A stretch of 64,000 nt of DNA from Shewanella sediminis HAW-EB3. GTDB lineage: Bacteria > Pseudomonadota > Gammaproteobacteria > Enterobacterales > Shewanellaceae. Location: the NCBI RefSeq assembly GCF_000018025.1, contig NC_009831.1, positions 1,984,001 through 2,048,000 on the forward strand, written 5' to 3'. This document shows, in pieces, positions 8,640 through 17,693 of the stretch. Position 1 is the first letter of the stretch. Every line of letters starts with the position of its first letter. The notes beneath the pieces are model-generated. The model saw only the letters and a list, made by a program, of their open reading frames with translations. It was not told where the DNA came from and did not search any database. The position numbers and the translations under genes are program-made.

Positions 8640-10088
8640 ATGAAACAGATTGAATTTAGAAAAATTGATGCGCTGATGATCAAGCTCAGCCTGAACGGAA
8701 AGTTTTTTGTGCTTTGTGCGTTAGTTGCCGTCATTACCACAAGCATAGCCTTGGTGAATTTAAATTATGCTAAGCAAAATGCGGCCGACAGCTCTCTGGC
8801 AAGAGCACAGGCAATGGTCGATAGTTTTGCGAAAGTCGCCTCGAATCAAAACCTGAGCGGGAATGATTTGAGAACATTTGCGGATCAGCAAGGCTTGCGC
8901 CTCACTGGTCAGATGAAGGCTTATCGTCAGGGTGAGCAGGTGAGCGTCGCTGCGCCCGTGGGTCGTGATTACCTTCAATTAGATGTAAATGTGAAGAAGT
9001 GGGAAAAACAGGCACTATCTGATGCGAGCATGATGTTGTGGGTTGCTCTGATAGGATTATTACCGCTTTTCCAGCTAAGTTACTGGACATCGACCTCACT
9101 CGGTGGCGGTTTATGGGATATGTATATCGCCATAAAACGTCTGGCCGACGGCGACCTGTCCCAGCGTCTCAATTTTTTTGGTGTTGATGATTTTAGTATG
9201 ATAGCCAAAGAGATAGACCGCAGTGCCGATAATATGAGTGAGATGGTAACGGCGATCGGAAATAACGCGGGTACACTCGCTCAGGCAGCTGATGAGTTTA
9301 ATCAGCAAGCGAAACAGAGTGATGAGTTGATTGGTTTCCAGCATCAGTTCCTCGATACGGTCGCTGTTGCTATGGATCAAATGACTGCCGCTATTGAGGA
9401 GGTGTCGCGTAATGCGGCCAATACTTCAGATCAAACAAAAGATAACTCCAATCAGGCGGAAATGAGCAAGAAGCAGATCTCTGAGGCCGTTGCACGTATT
9501 TCAACCTTAGTTAATAAGATTGATTCGGCATCAGAATCGGTTTCACAGCTCTCTCAAAATGCGTCGGAGATTGGCGCAGTGGTGACAACCATCAATGGGA
9601 TCTCTGAACAGACTAATTTGCTTGCACTTAATGCGGCGATTGAGGCTGCCAGAGCAGGTGAACAGGGCAGAGGCTTTGCCGTGGTCGCCGATGAGGTAAG
9701 AACCTTAGCGGGACGTACTCAACAGGCCACCGTAGAAATTCAATCTATGATTGAAGGGTTACAGACGGGTTCGTCGACGTTATCGACTGTGACCCATGAA
9801 ATTGTTGAGCAGGCCGATCAGGGCCGTAATGCGATTGTCTCAGTGGGTGAAGATGTAGACTCTATGGCCAAGTCTACCAATGATGTTTTCGATATGAGTT
9901 CTCAGATTGCGGCGTCGGCGGAAGAGCAGAGTGTTTCGGCGAGAGATATCGCTACGCAGCTTAATGATATTCGTGAACAATCTGAGACGATTAAACAAAC
10001 GGCTCAACGTTCAGTCGCGTTAGCCTCCGAGCTTAGCCAATCTTCAGTGGAGCTCGAGACTATCTTGGGACAATACAGGTTAGCTTAA
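8640..10088 (+). CDS. Methyl-accepting chemotaxis protein
   Basis: Transmembrane chemoreceptor that signals through CheA/CheW. From ATG 8640 there is a first TM helix at about residues 21-42, a short periplasmic part of about 75 residues (too small for a full Cache or 4HB domain, so the ligand is unclear) and a second TM near 120-142. A HAMP segment ([17 protein letters not shown]) is followed by a long coiled-coil signalling domain with the invariant hairpin tip [19 protein letters not shown]. There is no C-terminal CheR-tether pentapeptide. The frame opens upstream at TTG 8598, but MKQIEFRK is preferred as an ATG. Monocistronic; a strong terminator follows. Confidence 0.93.
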   Translation: MKQIEFRKIDALMIKLSLNGKFFVLCALVAVITTSIALVNLNYAKQNAADSSLARAQAMVDSFAKVASNQNLSGNDLRTFADQQGLRLTGQMKAYRQGEQVSVAAPVGRDYLQLDVNVKKWEKQALSDASMMLWVALIGLLPLFQLSYWTSTSLGGGLWDMYIAIKRLADGDLSQRLNFFGVDDFSMIAKEIDRSADNMSEMVTAIGNNAGTLAQAADEFNQQAKQSDELIGFQHQFLDTVAVAMDQMTAAIEEVSRNAANTSDQTKDNSNQAEMSKKQISEAVARISTLVNKIDSASESVSQLSQNASEIGAVVTTINGISEQTNLLALNAAIEAARAGEQGRGFAVVADEVRTLAGRTQQATVEIQSMIEGLQTGSSTLSTVTHEIVEQADQGRNAIVSVGEDVDSMAKSTNDVFDMSSQIAASAEEQSVSARDIATQLNDIREQSETIKQTAQRSVALASELSQSSVELETILGQYRLA

Positions 10089-10128
10089 TAGGCCTGCTTG
10101 TAAAGTTAGTCTCAGTTTAGCGAGCAAA

Positions 10129-10166
10129 AACGCCCCTTGTTTCTTTCGAACAAGGGGCGTTTTTAT
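10129..10166 (+). terminator. Intrinsic terminator after the chemoreceptor gene
   Basis: AACGCCCCTTGTT pairs with AACAAGGGGCGTT around a short TCTTTCG loop, then T-rich sequence. The GC-rich stem makes this one of the strongest terminators in the window. Confidence 0.93.
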
Positions 10167-10201
10167 TTTGGTTGATAGGTATTCCAAAGCGCATCGAGAT
10201 T

Positions 10202-10466
10202 ATACCAATCAGTATAAAGGTGAGATCGCTCAGCGAGAGTTTAGCGCTTCAGAGGCAAGGCAACGAGTGAAGAACATAGTTGTTCTACGTTCAAGCTCGT
10301 TAACACAGCATCGGATGCGCTAAAACTCGCCTGTTAGGCGTGTTTTTGGCTGCCCACTTCTGCGTTGAATGGCCTCACAAGGGAGCAACCATTCTATCAT
10401 CCATTCGCCTTGAATTAGTTGCCAAAAAACACGCTGAGTAGATCACTTTCTTATACTGATTGGTAT
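10202..10466 (-). repeat. Dispersed repeat element, full copy A (MITE-like)
   Basis: About 265 bp bounded by ATACCAATCAGTAT on the left and ATACTGATTGGTAT on the right, which are inverted copies. It lies in the opposite orientation to copy B at 46093 and matches it along its whole length, for example AAAACTCGCC, TTGAATTAGTT and GTAGATCACTTTCTTATAC. It carries no ORF of note. Its right edge touches the stop codon of fadH. Confidence 0.85.
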
Positions 10467-12484
10467 TAAAGCGCCGCGGCGACCTCTGTACCCTGTTTAA
10501 TGGCACGCTTGGCATCCAGCTCCGATGCGATATCGGCGCCTCCTATTAAACTCACCTTAATATTTTCGGCTATTAAGCTCGAATGAAGCTCCCTGTGTGA
10601 GTCCTGTCCGGCGCAGATGATGATATTGTCTACCGCTAAAACTTGGCTTTCACCATCGACAGTGATGTGAAGTCCTTGCTCATCAATTCTGTCGTAGCGG
10701 GCGCCCTTGATCATCTTGACCCCTTTATTTTTCAATACGGTACGGTGGATCCAGCCTGTACTTTTACCTAAACCGTCGCCAACTTTTGTCTTCTTGCGTT
10801 GAATAAGGAATATCTCGCGTGGGGAGGGTTCACCTTGAGGTTGAATCAGACCGCCAGGTGCTGAAACCGTAAGGTCGACTCCCCACTCTTTCATGTAGCG
10901 CTCCTTGTCGAGGCTAGACGATTGGCCCTGATGGGACAGGTACTCACCCACATCGAAACCAATGCCGCCCGCACCGATAATTGCGACTCGTTTTCCCACA
11001 GGCTTCTTATACTTCAATACGTCCAGATAGGTCATCACTCTGGGGTCGTCGATTCCGGGGATATCAAGTTGACGGGGGACGATCCCCGTTGCCAGAATAA
11101 CTTCATCGAAACCGGTTAGGTTTTCCGGTTCAGCCTTAGTGTTGAGCTTAAGCTCGACGCCAGTAAGCTCTATCTGCCTTTGAAAATACCTTAGTGTTTC
11201 ACTGAACTCCTCTTTGCCCGGTACTTGCTTGGCGATATTGAATTGTCCCCCAATTTTATCATCGGCTTCGAAGAGTGTGACGCTATGGCCACGTTTAGCG
11301 GCAGTGGTTGCCGCTGCGAGTCCGGCTGGCCCTGCGCCCACCACGGCGATATTTTTGAGCTCAGTGGCGGGTTCGATGATTAATTTCGTTTCATGACAGG
11401 CCTGTGGGTTAACCAGACAGGAGACTAATTTCATCTGGAAGATATGATCTAAACAAGCCTGATTACAACCGATACAGGTATTGATCTCGTCGGCCCTGTC
11501 CGCTTCGGCTTTAACCATAAAGTCAGGATCGGCCAACATAGGGCGGGCCATAGAGATAATATCGGCATTACCTTGTGCCAGGATCTCCTCGGCGACTTCG
11601 GGGGTGTTGATCCTGTTGGTGGTACACAAAGGGATTGTCACCTCCCTCTTCATTCGCTTGGTTATCTCGGTAAAAGCACCGCGGGGAACACTGGTTGCAA
11701 TCGTTGGAACCCTGGCTTCATGCCAACCTATGCCTGTGTTAATGATGGTGGCACCGGCCGCCTCTATCCCTTTCGCCAGCTCGACGACCTCCTGCCATGT
11801 ACTGCCATCTTCGACCAGATCCAGCATCGAGAGGCGGTAGATGATGATAAATTCCTTACCGACGGCTTCTCGGGTTCGGCGGACAATCTCCAATGCTAAA
11901 CGAATACGATTTTGATAACTGCCGCCCCAACGATCGGTTCTGTGATTGGTGCGCTTACAGATAAACTGGTTAATGAAGTAACCTTCTGAGCCCATGATCT
12001 CGACGCCATCATAACCGGCAATTTGAGAGTTCAGCGCACAGGTGACAAAGTCCTGGATCTGTTTCTCTATTCCAGCTTCATCGAGCTCCTTTGGAACAAA
12101 TGGATTTATCGGTGCCTGTATGGGGGAGCAGCTGACTAATTGAGGCTGGTAGGCGTAGCGGCCGGTATGCAATATCTGCAGACAGATAACTCCATCTTCT
12201 TTGTGTACGGCATCGGTAATTAATCTGTGTTTTTTGATATCTTCATCGGTGGCGATCATGGCCGCATTAGGCATGCCGCCACCCTCGACGTTAGGCGCAA
12301 ATCCTCCCGTGACTATCATGCCGATCCCACCAGCCGCTCGTCTGGCATAGTAGGCGGCCATACGTTCGAAGCCGCCCGGTGCCTCCTCTAAATTGGTGTG
12401 CATCGAGCCCATCAAGCCGCGGTTTTTAATTGTTCGACAGCCTAAGTCTAATGGCTCCATTAAATGGGGGTAGGATTTGCTCAT
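10466..12484 (-). CDS. fadH: NADPH-dependent 2,4-dienoyl-CoA reductase
   Basis: Flavin and iron-sulfur enzyme that reduces 2,4-dienoyl-CoA during beta-oxidation of unsaturated fatty acids. The N-terminal TIM barrel (OYE-like) carries GSMHTNLEE, LQILHTGRYAYQP and the FMN region RLSMLDLVEDG. A 4Fe-4S cluster motif CIGCNQACLDHIF...C follows near residues 335-350. FAD binding is at VVGAGPAGLAAA and NADPH binding at AIIGAGGIGFD. The start is set at ATG 12484 (MSKSYPHLMEPLDLG), matching E. coli FadH; the frame runs 20 codons further up. The stop codon TAA shares its last base with the edge of repeat copy A. Divergent from an AraC-family regulator. Confidence 0.96.
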   Translation of the reverse strand: MSKSYPHLMEPLDLGCRTIKNRGLMGSMHTNLEEAPGGFERMAAYYARRAAGGIGMIVTGGFAPNVEGGGMPNAAMIATDEDIKKHRLITDAVHKEDGVICLQILHTGRYAYQPQLVSCSPIQAPINPFVPKELDEAGIEKQIQDFVTCALNSQIAGYDGVEIMGSEGYFINQFICKRTNHRTDRWGGSYQNRIRLALEIVRRTREAVGKEFIIIYRLSMLDLVEDGSTWQEVVELAKGIEAAGATIINTGIGWHEARVPTIATSVPRGAFTEITKRMKREVTIPLCTTNRINTPEVAEEILAQGNADIISMARPMLADPDFMVKAEADRADEINTCIGCNQACLDHIFQMKLVSCLVNPQACHETKLIIEPATELKNIAVVGAGPAGLAAATTAAKRGHSVTLFEADDKIGGQFNIAKQVPGKEEFSETLRYFQRQIELTGVELKLNTKAEPENLTGFDEVILATGIVPRQLDIPGIDDPRVMTYLDVLKYKKPVGKRVAIIGAGGIGFDVGEYLSHQGQSSSLDKERYMKEWGVDLTVSAPGGLIQPQGEPSPREIFLIQRKKTKVGDGLGKSTGWIHRTVLKNKGVKMIKGARYDRIDEQGLHITVDGESQVLAVDNIIICAGQDSHRELHSSLIAENIKVSLIGGADIASELDAKRAIKQGTEVAAAL

Positions 12485-12592
12485 CGTGTAATACCTGATA
12501 ATTATCGTTTGGTTAAAGATAGAGCGAATGATAGGATTGGCCAATGACCAAGTATTACAAATTGATGATTGTAGTTTGCATAGGGATGTCTG

Positions 12593-13675
12593 ATGAAATT
12601 AGGTGATATTTCTGTTTCATATATCGAGATTGTGATTAAGGCAATGAAGCACCTGGATATCGATGTCGATGATATTTTAGCTAAATATTCCATCAATCAG
12701 GCGGCTCTCTCTTCACCCGATGCAAGAGTAACCATTCCAAAATTTATGCGCATAGGTCATGACTGCATTACAAAAAGTGGTGCCCCCTGGCTTGGGTTGG
12801 TGATGGGGGAGGTGACTACGCCGACGAACTTAGGTATTGCAGGCCTGCTGGCACTGTCGGCGCAAAACCTGAAGCAAGCTTGTGAACAAATTAGCACCTA
12901 TGAGTTGCTGAACAAGTATAACTCCAGAGGACAATCCCGGTTCTACGTGAGTCACTCTTTCGGTATGGAGCAGGGGAAGAGTCGGGAGTTGTGTCGCGAT
13001 TACGGCATCGAAGATGGCCAGGGCGTGTTAATGTTTTACTCGATCAATCCCTATAATGAATACAATCATTTCGTCGTCGACTCGGTACTATCCGGTTGGC
13101 ATAGGGTCATTAAAGCATTAACCGGTCGGGAAGATGCGGTTGCTAAGGTCTGTTTTGAATTCCCGGCCCCGGCCTATGCGGATAAATATAGCGAGTACTT
13201 CAATTGCGAAGTCCTGTTCGAACAGGCTGATAATTACCTGGTATTAAATGCTGAGGCGCTGAATTGGCCCTGCCAGTATCGCAGTGGACCGACATTTGAG
13301 TTGTTAAGACGAGGAGCAGATGAAAATCTTGAGAAGGCTCGATTAGGCTTGAGTTTTAATGAAAAGGTCAGTCGTGCCATCGGGCCCTTGCTTGACGGAA
13401 CTACACCGACTCTGGAGCAGGTCTCCGAGCAGCTGAATATGGCGCCATGGACGGTCAGGCGCAAGCTGGTCGATGAGGGGGGGAGTTTTCAAAAGACACT
13501 CAATGAGACCCGTCGTGATCTGTCAATCTCCTATGTGCGAGATACTGCGCTGACACTCGGGGAGATCGCCTACCTGTTGGGGTTTGGCTCACCCACGGCA
13601 TTTCAGCGTGCATTTAAACGTTGGACCGGAGAAGCGCCGGGAAGATTCAGATTAAAGCAGGCTTCAAACGAATAA
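12593..13675 (+). CDS. AraC-family transcriptional regulator
   Basis: A 360-residue DNA-binding regulator. The N-terminal two thirds resembles the Arabinose_bd/OruR-type ligand domain (LGLVMGEVTTPTNLGIAGLL, with FNCEVLFEQADNYLVL near 208). The C-terminal 95 residues form the AraC double helix-turn-helix: LEQVSEQLNMAPWTVRRKL, then LGEIAYLLGFGSPTAFQRAF with the usual ending KRWTGEAPGRFR. It sits back to back with fadH (108 bp between starts) and converges on an acyl-CoA ligase gene, so control of fatty-acid use is a reasonable inference. A GATAATTATC palindrome lies in the shared promoter region (12497-12506). Confidence 0.9.
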   Translation: MKLGDISVSYIEIVIKAMKHLDIDVDDILAKYSINQAALSSPDARVTIPKFMRIGHDCITKSGAPWLGLVMGEVTTPTNLGIAGLLALSAQNLKQACEQISTYELLNKYNSRGQSRFYVSHSFGMEQGKSRELCRDYGIEDGQGVLMFYSINPYNEYNHFVVDSVLSGWHRVIKALTGREDAVAKVCFEFPAPAYADKYSEYFNCEVLFEQADNYLVLNAEALNWPCQYRSGPTFELLRRGADENLEKARLGLSFNEKVSRAIGPLLDGTTPTLEQVSEQLNMAPWTVRRKLVDEGGSFQKTLNETRRDLSISYVRDTALTLGEIAYLLGFGSPTAFQRAFKRWTGEAPGRFRLKQASNE

Positions 13676-13682
13676 ATTATTA

Positions 13683-13713
13683 TCAGCCTGGTCTCACCTA
13701 TGAGTCAGGCTGA
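13683..13713. terminator. Hairpin between convergent regulator and ligase genes
   Basis: TCAGCCTG (13683-13690) pairs with CAGGCTGA (13706-13713). The right arm contains the ligase stop codon. T-runs on either side are short, so termination strength is uncertain. Confidence 0.5.
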
Positions 13714-15426
13714 CATTTTAACGGGTTCGGTCTCATCTTTTAGTTTTCTGCGTAATATCTTGCCTACGGGAGACATAGGCAGTTCAGCTCTGAACTCATA
13801 AAGGCGTGGGATCTTATAGGCCGTAAGCTTATCTTGGCAGAAGGCCTTGATCTCATCGCCGTTGAGGCTGGTGTTATTGTTCGTTACAACATAGAGTTTG
13901 ACGACTTCTCCACGTTTAGGATCCGGCACTCCTATCGCCGCACAATTGATAACATCCGGGTGGGTGGCCACAACTGCCTCAATTTCATTTGGAAAGACAT
14001 TAAATCCGGAGACGATGATCATATCTTTCACGCGATCGACAATACTGACATAGCCGTCATCATCTATGATGGCAATATCTCCGGTGAGTAGCCATTTACC
14101 ATCTTCCGTGAATGATTCTCTCGTCGCCTTGGGGCGATTCCAGTAGCCCTTCATCACCTGAGGCCCCTTAATACACAGCTCACCGCGTTGACCGATAGGC
14201 ACCTCTTCGCCGATGGCATTGATGCATTTTAGTGCTGTTCCCTGCAGGGCCTGACCAACTGTCCCCTGTCGCTCCAGACCATTAATCGGGTTCATACATA
14301 CCGCAGGAGAACACTCGGTCAATCCATAGGCCTCTGAGATGCCGACCCCGGTTATTTCTTTCCATCTATTGGCTGTGTCGTCGATCAGTGCCGTTCCGCC
14401 CGATAGGGTAAAAATCAACTCACTGAAATCCAGCTCTTTAAAGCTAGGACTCTCCATCAGGGAGACAAACAGTGTATTGAGCCCCATGAGGCCGGTGATC
14501 TTAAATGGCTTCATCGCCTTGATAAAGGTCTCTGTGTCTCTGGGGTTAGCTATCAGAACACTGTGTTCACCTAACCTGAAGAACGCCATCATGTGTACGG
14601 TAAACGAGTAGATATGGTAGAGCGGCAGGGGGGCGACCATGATCGACTGTTTGTTATCTTCTATAAGAGGATTACCTTGCTCATCGGTCTGCGCGACTAC
14701 GGAGCCTGCCTGAAGCATGTTGGCGATGATGTTGGCATTGGTGAGCTCGGCGCTCTTTGCCACCCCAGTGGTACCGCCGGTATATTGCAAAACGATGGTG
14801 TCATCTGGGTTTGGAAGGTGAGCGGGCGTAAAGCTTTTACCCTTACACAGTTTCAGAGCTTTTCTAAATGAGATGGCTTCAGGCAGATGATATTTGGGTA
14901 CCATCTTCTTGATATGTTTGACGGTGGAGTTGATTAGCACGCGTTTCACGCTGGGTAGCATATCGGCGAGGCTGGCAACCATGACCAGCTCCAGATCCGT
15001 CTGTTCCTGAATATTCTCTACAGACTTGGCAAAAATATCCATACAGAGCAGGGCTTTTGCCCCGGAGTCGTTAAACTGGTGGATCATCTCCCGCTCAGTA
15101 TATAGGGGGTTGGTATTGACGATTCTAAGGCCGGCTCTGAGCGCACCGTATACGGCAATAGGGTATTGCAAGGTGTTGAGCATCTGAATGGCGATGGCAT
15201 CGCCCGGAAGTAGTGAAGTATGATTTTGCAGGTAATGAGCAAACGCGGCGCTGTATGCGTCAATCTCTTGGAAGCTTAATGTATGGCCTAAGCTGGTAAA
15301 TGCGGGTCTGTCAGCATATTTAACAAATGCTTCCTCGATGGCCTGAACTGCCGAGCTGTATTCATTGAAATTAATTTTATCTTTAATTCCTGAAGCGCGT
15401 TTACCATCCCAAAAAGATGCTTCCAT
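13705..15426 (-). CDS. Long-chain fatty-acid-CoA ligase-like enzyme (FadD family)
   Basis: AMP-forming acyl-CoA synthetase of 573 residues that would activate fatty acids for beta-oxidation. The P-loop YTGGTTGVAKS is at 215-225. Later motifs are ISEAYGLTECSP, LLTGDIAIIDDDGYVSIVDRVKDMI and the catalytic-lysine end MSPVGKILRRKLKDE. The FadD-type RVKDMIIVSGFNVFPNEIE segment is present. Together with fadH and the AraC-type gene it forms a small fatty-acid locus. The 5' region contains a CAAAC-GATC-GTTTT palindrome that could be a fatty-acid regulator site. A second FadD elsewhere in the genome is likely, so no symbol is assigned. Confidence 0.9.
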   Translation of the reverse strand: MEASFWDGKRASGIKDKINFNEYSSAVQAIEEAFVKYADRPAFTSLGHTLSFQEIDAYSAAFAHYLQNHTSLLPGDAIAIQMLNTLQYPIAVYGALRAGLRIVNTNPLYTEREMIHQFNDSGAKALLCMDIFAKSVENIQEQTDLELVMVASLADMLPSVKRVLINSTVKHIKKMVPKYHLPEAISFRKALKLCKGKSFTPAHLPNPDDTIVLQYTGGTTGVAKSAELTNANIIANMLQAGSVVAQTDEQGNPLIEDNKQSIMVAPLPLYHIYSFTVHMMAFFRLGEHSVLIANPRDTETFIKAMKPFKITGLMGLNTLFVSLMESPSFKELDFSELIFTLSGGTALIDDTANRWKEITGVGISEAYGLTECSPAVCMNPINGLERQGTVGQALQGTALKCINAIGEEVPIGQRGELCIKGPQVMKGYWNRPKATRESFTEDGKWLLTGDIAIIDDDGYVSIVDRVKDMIIVSGFNVFPNEIEAVVATHPDVINCAAIGVPDPKRGEVVKLYVVTNNNTSLNGDEIKAFCQDKLTAYKIPRLYEFRAELPMSPVGKILRRKLKDETEPVKMSA

Positions 15427-15810
15427 ATTTCCCTCTCAGCTCGTCATCTGCTTTTTATTCTTGAGTCAACGAACACGCTTACCTGTGATGCTCGTCTCGA
15501 AATCTACTTTTGTATGACGACTATCACTCAAATTCTAAGTGATGAGAAGTGGTGAGAAGTGACCCAAGATGACAAATTAGTACCCCAAGCAAACGATCGT
15601 TTTAATCAGTTGACTGAATACGACTGTTTCTGCGGGAAACTCAACATTTGGTGATGATTAGGCGTGTTGGTTAACCAGCTGCTTTTAATTGAGTTGATCA
15701 ATATTTGAGGGAATAAGATTAAGGCTGGATGTTTAAAAGAGAGGGTCTATAGCCGGTGATTGAAACTGGCTATAAACCCCGCAGATGTTTCATTCGATAT
15801 GAAAATATCC
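15427..15810. promoter_or_regulatory. Upstream region of the acyl-CoA ligase; PsrA-like palindrome at 15590-15603
   Basis: No gene. CAAACGATCGTTTT (15590-15603), with the perfect core AAACGATCGTTT, fits the general form G/C-AAAC-N2-4-GTTT-G/C reported for PsrA, a TetR-type fatty-acid-responsive repressor; the last base deviates. It lies about 165 bp upstream of the ligase start. A 10-bp tandem (GTGAGAAGTG-like) is at about 15543-15562. Assignment to PsrA is inference. Confidence 0.4.
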
Positions 15811-16617
15811 TTACTTGAACGTGCTCCAAATCGGGGCATGGTCGGAAGGCTTTTCTATGCCTCTAAGCTCGTAATCTACATCTGACTCGACCAGACGTTC
15901 TGCCAATGACTTAGTCGCTAACACGACGTCGATGCGTAGTCCACGGTTATCAACGAAGCCTTTGCTGCGGTAATCGAACCAGGAGTAGCGCTCGCTGCGC
16001 TCGGGGTGAAGCTCACGGAAGGTATCTACCAGGCCCCAGTCCATCAATGTCTTCAGCCACTCCCGCTCTTCGGGTTGAAAACTGCACTTGCCGGTTTTTA
16101 GCCAGCGTTTGGCATTAGGGGCGCCGATGCCGATATCGAGATCTACCGGTGAGATGTTGATGTCACCTATGATAGCGATATCTTCATCCGGGGTGTGGTG
16201 CTCGTTAAGATACACCATCAGGTCTTTATAGAACTTGCGCTTAGCCGGGTACTTGGTCTCATGGCTGATATTATCGCCTTGAGGGAAGTAGCCATTTAAT
16301 ATCGTCAGCGGTCGGCCATTTTCTTGGGTGAATGTGCCCATGATCATGCGGCGTTGCGCCTCGTCATCATCGGTTGGAAACCCTTTTTGTACTTTTACAG
16401 GCTCAAGCTTAGATAACATGGCGACACCGTAATGGGCCTTGCCACCATGATAGTGCACCTTGTACCCCATGGCTTCGACATCTGCCACAGGGAATACATC
16501 GTCATGGGCCTTCGTTTCCTGTAAGCCGATCACATCTGGCTGGTGGCTATCAATCAGCGCCTGTAGTTGGTGTAATCTGGCGCGAATACCATTGATATTA
16601 AAAGAGACGATTTTCAT
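15811..16617 (-). CDS. xthA: Exonuclease III
   Basis: Monomeric AP endonuclease and 3'-5' exonuclease of base-excision repair. It aligns with E. coli XthA end to end: [23 protein letters not shown] (metal glutamate), [49 protein letters not shown] and the terminal PSDHAPIW. The start is ATG 16617; an adjacent TTG in frame precedes it. Length (268 aa) is normal. It is followed leftward by a 384-bp spacer; yciI lies 36 bp upstream in the same direction, so they may be cotranscribed. Confidence 0.96.
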   Translation of the reverse strand: MKIVSFNINGIRARLHQLQALIDSHQPDVIGLQETKAHDDVFPVADVEAMGYKVHYHGGKAHYGVAMLSKLEPVKVQKGFPTDDDEAQRRMIMGTFTQENGRPLTILNGYFPQGDNISHETKYPAKRKFYKDLMVYLNEHHTPDEDIAIIGDINISPVDLDIGIGAPNAKRWLKTGKCSFQPEEREWLKTLMDWGLVDTFRELHPERSERYSWFDYRSKGFVDNRGLRIDVVLATKSLAERLVESDVDYELRGIEKPSDHAPIWSTFK

Positions 16618-16653
16618 CAATCAAAGTTCCTGATATATGTTCCTGAGCTAACC

Positions 16654-16953
16654 TTACGGCAATACACGTTTGAATGGTTTAACGATCACATTTTCATATA
16701 CGCCAGCCGCAATATAGGGGTCCTGATCGGCCCAGTCTTGAGCATCTTCGAGTGATGCAAAATCGGCAACGACTAAAGAGCCGGTAAAGCCTGCTTCACC
16801 TGGGTTTTCACTGTCGACAGCAGGGTGAGGCCCGGCCACTAAGAGACGTCCTTCATCGGCAAGCAGTTGCAAACGAGCTAAATGCTCAGATCGCACGCTT
16901 AGGCGCTTTTCTAAACTGTTCTCAACATCTTGAGAGGAGATCATATACCACAT
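16654..16953 (-). CDS. yciI: YciI family protein
   Basis: Small cytosolic protein (99 aa) of the YCII fold, close to E. coli Yci[32 protein letters not shown] and [11 protein letters not shown]. The YCII His and Asp are present (SEHLARL, DQDPYI). The biochemical role is not settled. The start is ATG 16953 with GGAA upstream; the frame extends 10 codons further but family similarity begins here. It sits 60 bp after yciB in the same direction, as in many gammaproteobacteria, suggesting a yciB-yciI-xthA transcript. Confidence 0.93.
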   Translation of the reverse strand: MWYMISSQDVENSLEKRLSVRSEHLARLQLLADEGRLLVAGPHPAVDSENPGEAGFTGSLVVADFASLEDAQDWADQDPYIAAGVYENVIVKPFKRVLP

Positions 16954-17013
16954 GGTTATTGTTCCTTTTATCTGTTCTGGCACGTAATTAATGATATTTA
17001 AGGGAGCTTACCC

Positions 17014-17565
17014 TTACTTATTATTTAACTCTTTCTTATGTTCTTCTGGCATATTCTTATAGAGATAAATTACGGTAATGACCGTATTGACTAAGGTGAG
17101 AGCCGTTAAGCCGAAGACTTTGAAGTTGACCCAAACCTCTTGTGGCAGGCTAAATGCTACATAAATATTGACCAGGGCACACGTAATAAAGAAAGAGACC
17201 CAGTACCAGGTGACATGAGCCCAAATTCTGTCTTCAACAACTAACTCTTTGCCCAACATACTCTTGAGAATTGGCTTGTTGATCAATTGACTGACGGCAA
17301 GGGCTATGGCGAATAGGGCATAGACGACGGTGACTTTCCATTTGATAAATGCATCATCATGAAAGACCAGAGTGAGGGTACCGAAAACCGTCACCATAAC
17401 GAAGGTGATAAGGTGCATCTTCTCTATTTTTTTGTAAAGCAGGTAGGTCACTATCAACTGCAGGGCTGTGGCGGCAATTAATGCACCGCTGGCAGCATAG
17501 ATATCGAATAACTTATAGACGGCAAAGAAAATCACTAACGGCAGAAAATCGAGCAGTTGTTTCAT
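17014..17565 (-). CDS. yciB: Inner-membrane protein YciB (septation protein A family)
   Basis: A 183-residue polytopic inner-membrane protein of the YciB/IspZ family, linked to cell-envelope integrity and septation. It begins [19 protein letters not shown] and has five to six hydrophobic spans, with conserved loops [24 protein letters not shown] and the charged end NMPEEHKKE. Length is typical. It is the first gene of the yciB-yciI pair. Confidence 0.93.
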   Translation of the reverse strand: MKQLLDFLPLVIFFAVYKLFDIYAASGALIAATALQLIVTYLLYKKIEKMHLITFVMVTVFGTLTLVFHDDAFIKWKVTVVYALFAIALAVSQLINKPILKSMLGKELVVEDRIWAHVTWYWVSFFITCALVNIYVAFSLPQEVWVNFKVFGLTALTLVNTVITVIYLYKNMPEEHKKELNNK

Positions 17566-17693
17566 AGGAGTTTTATTAAATTAAGTATTCAAAAAGTGAG
17601 GCCGAGTGTAACACGCAAGCCAGGTTTGATAAACGTCATTGCTCAGTTACCAATGCTGTGGCGTATCTGCGATGACACACACATTGGATCTGC

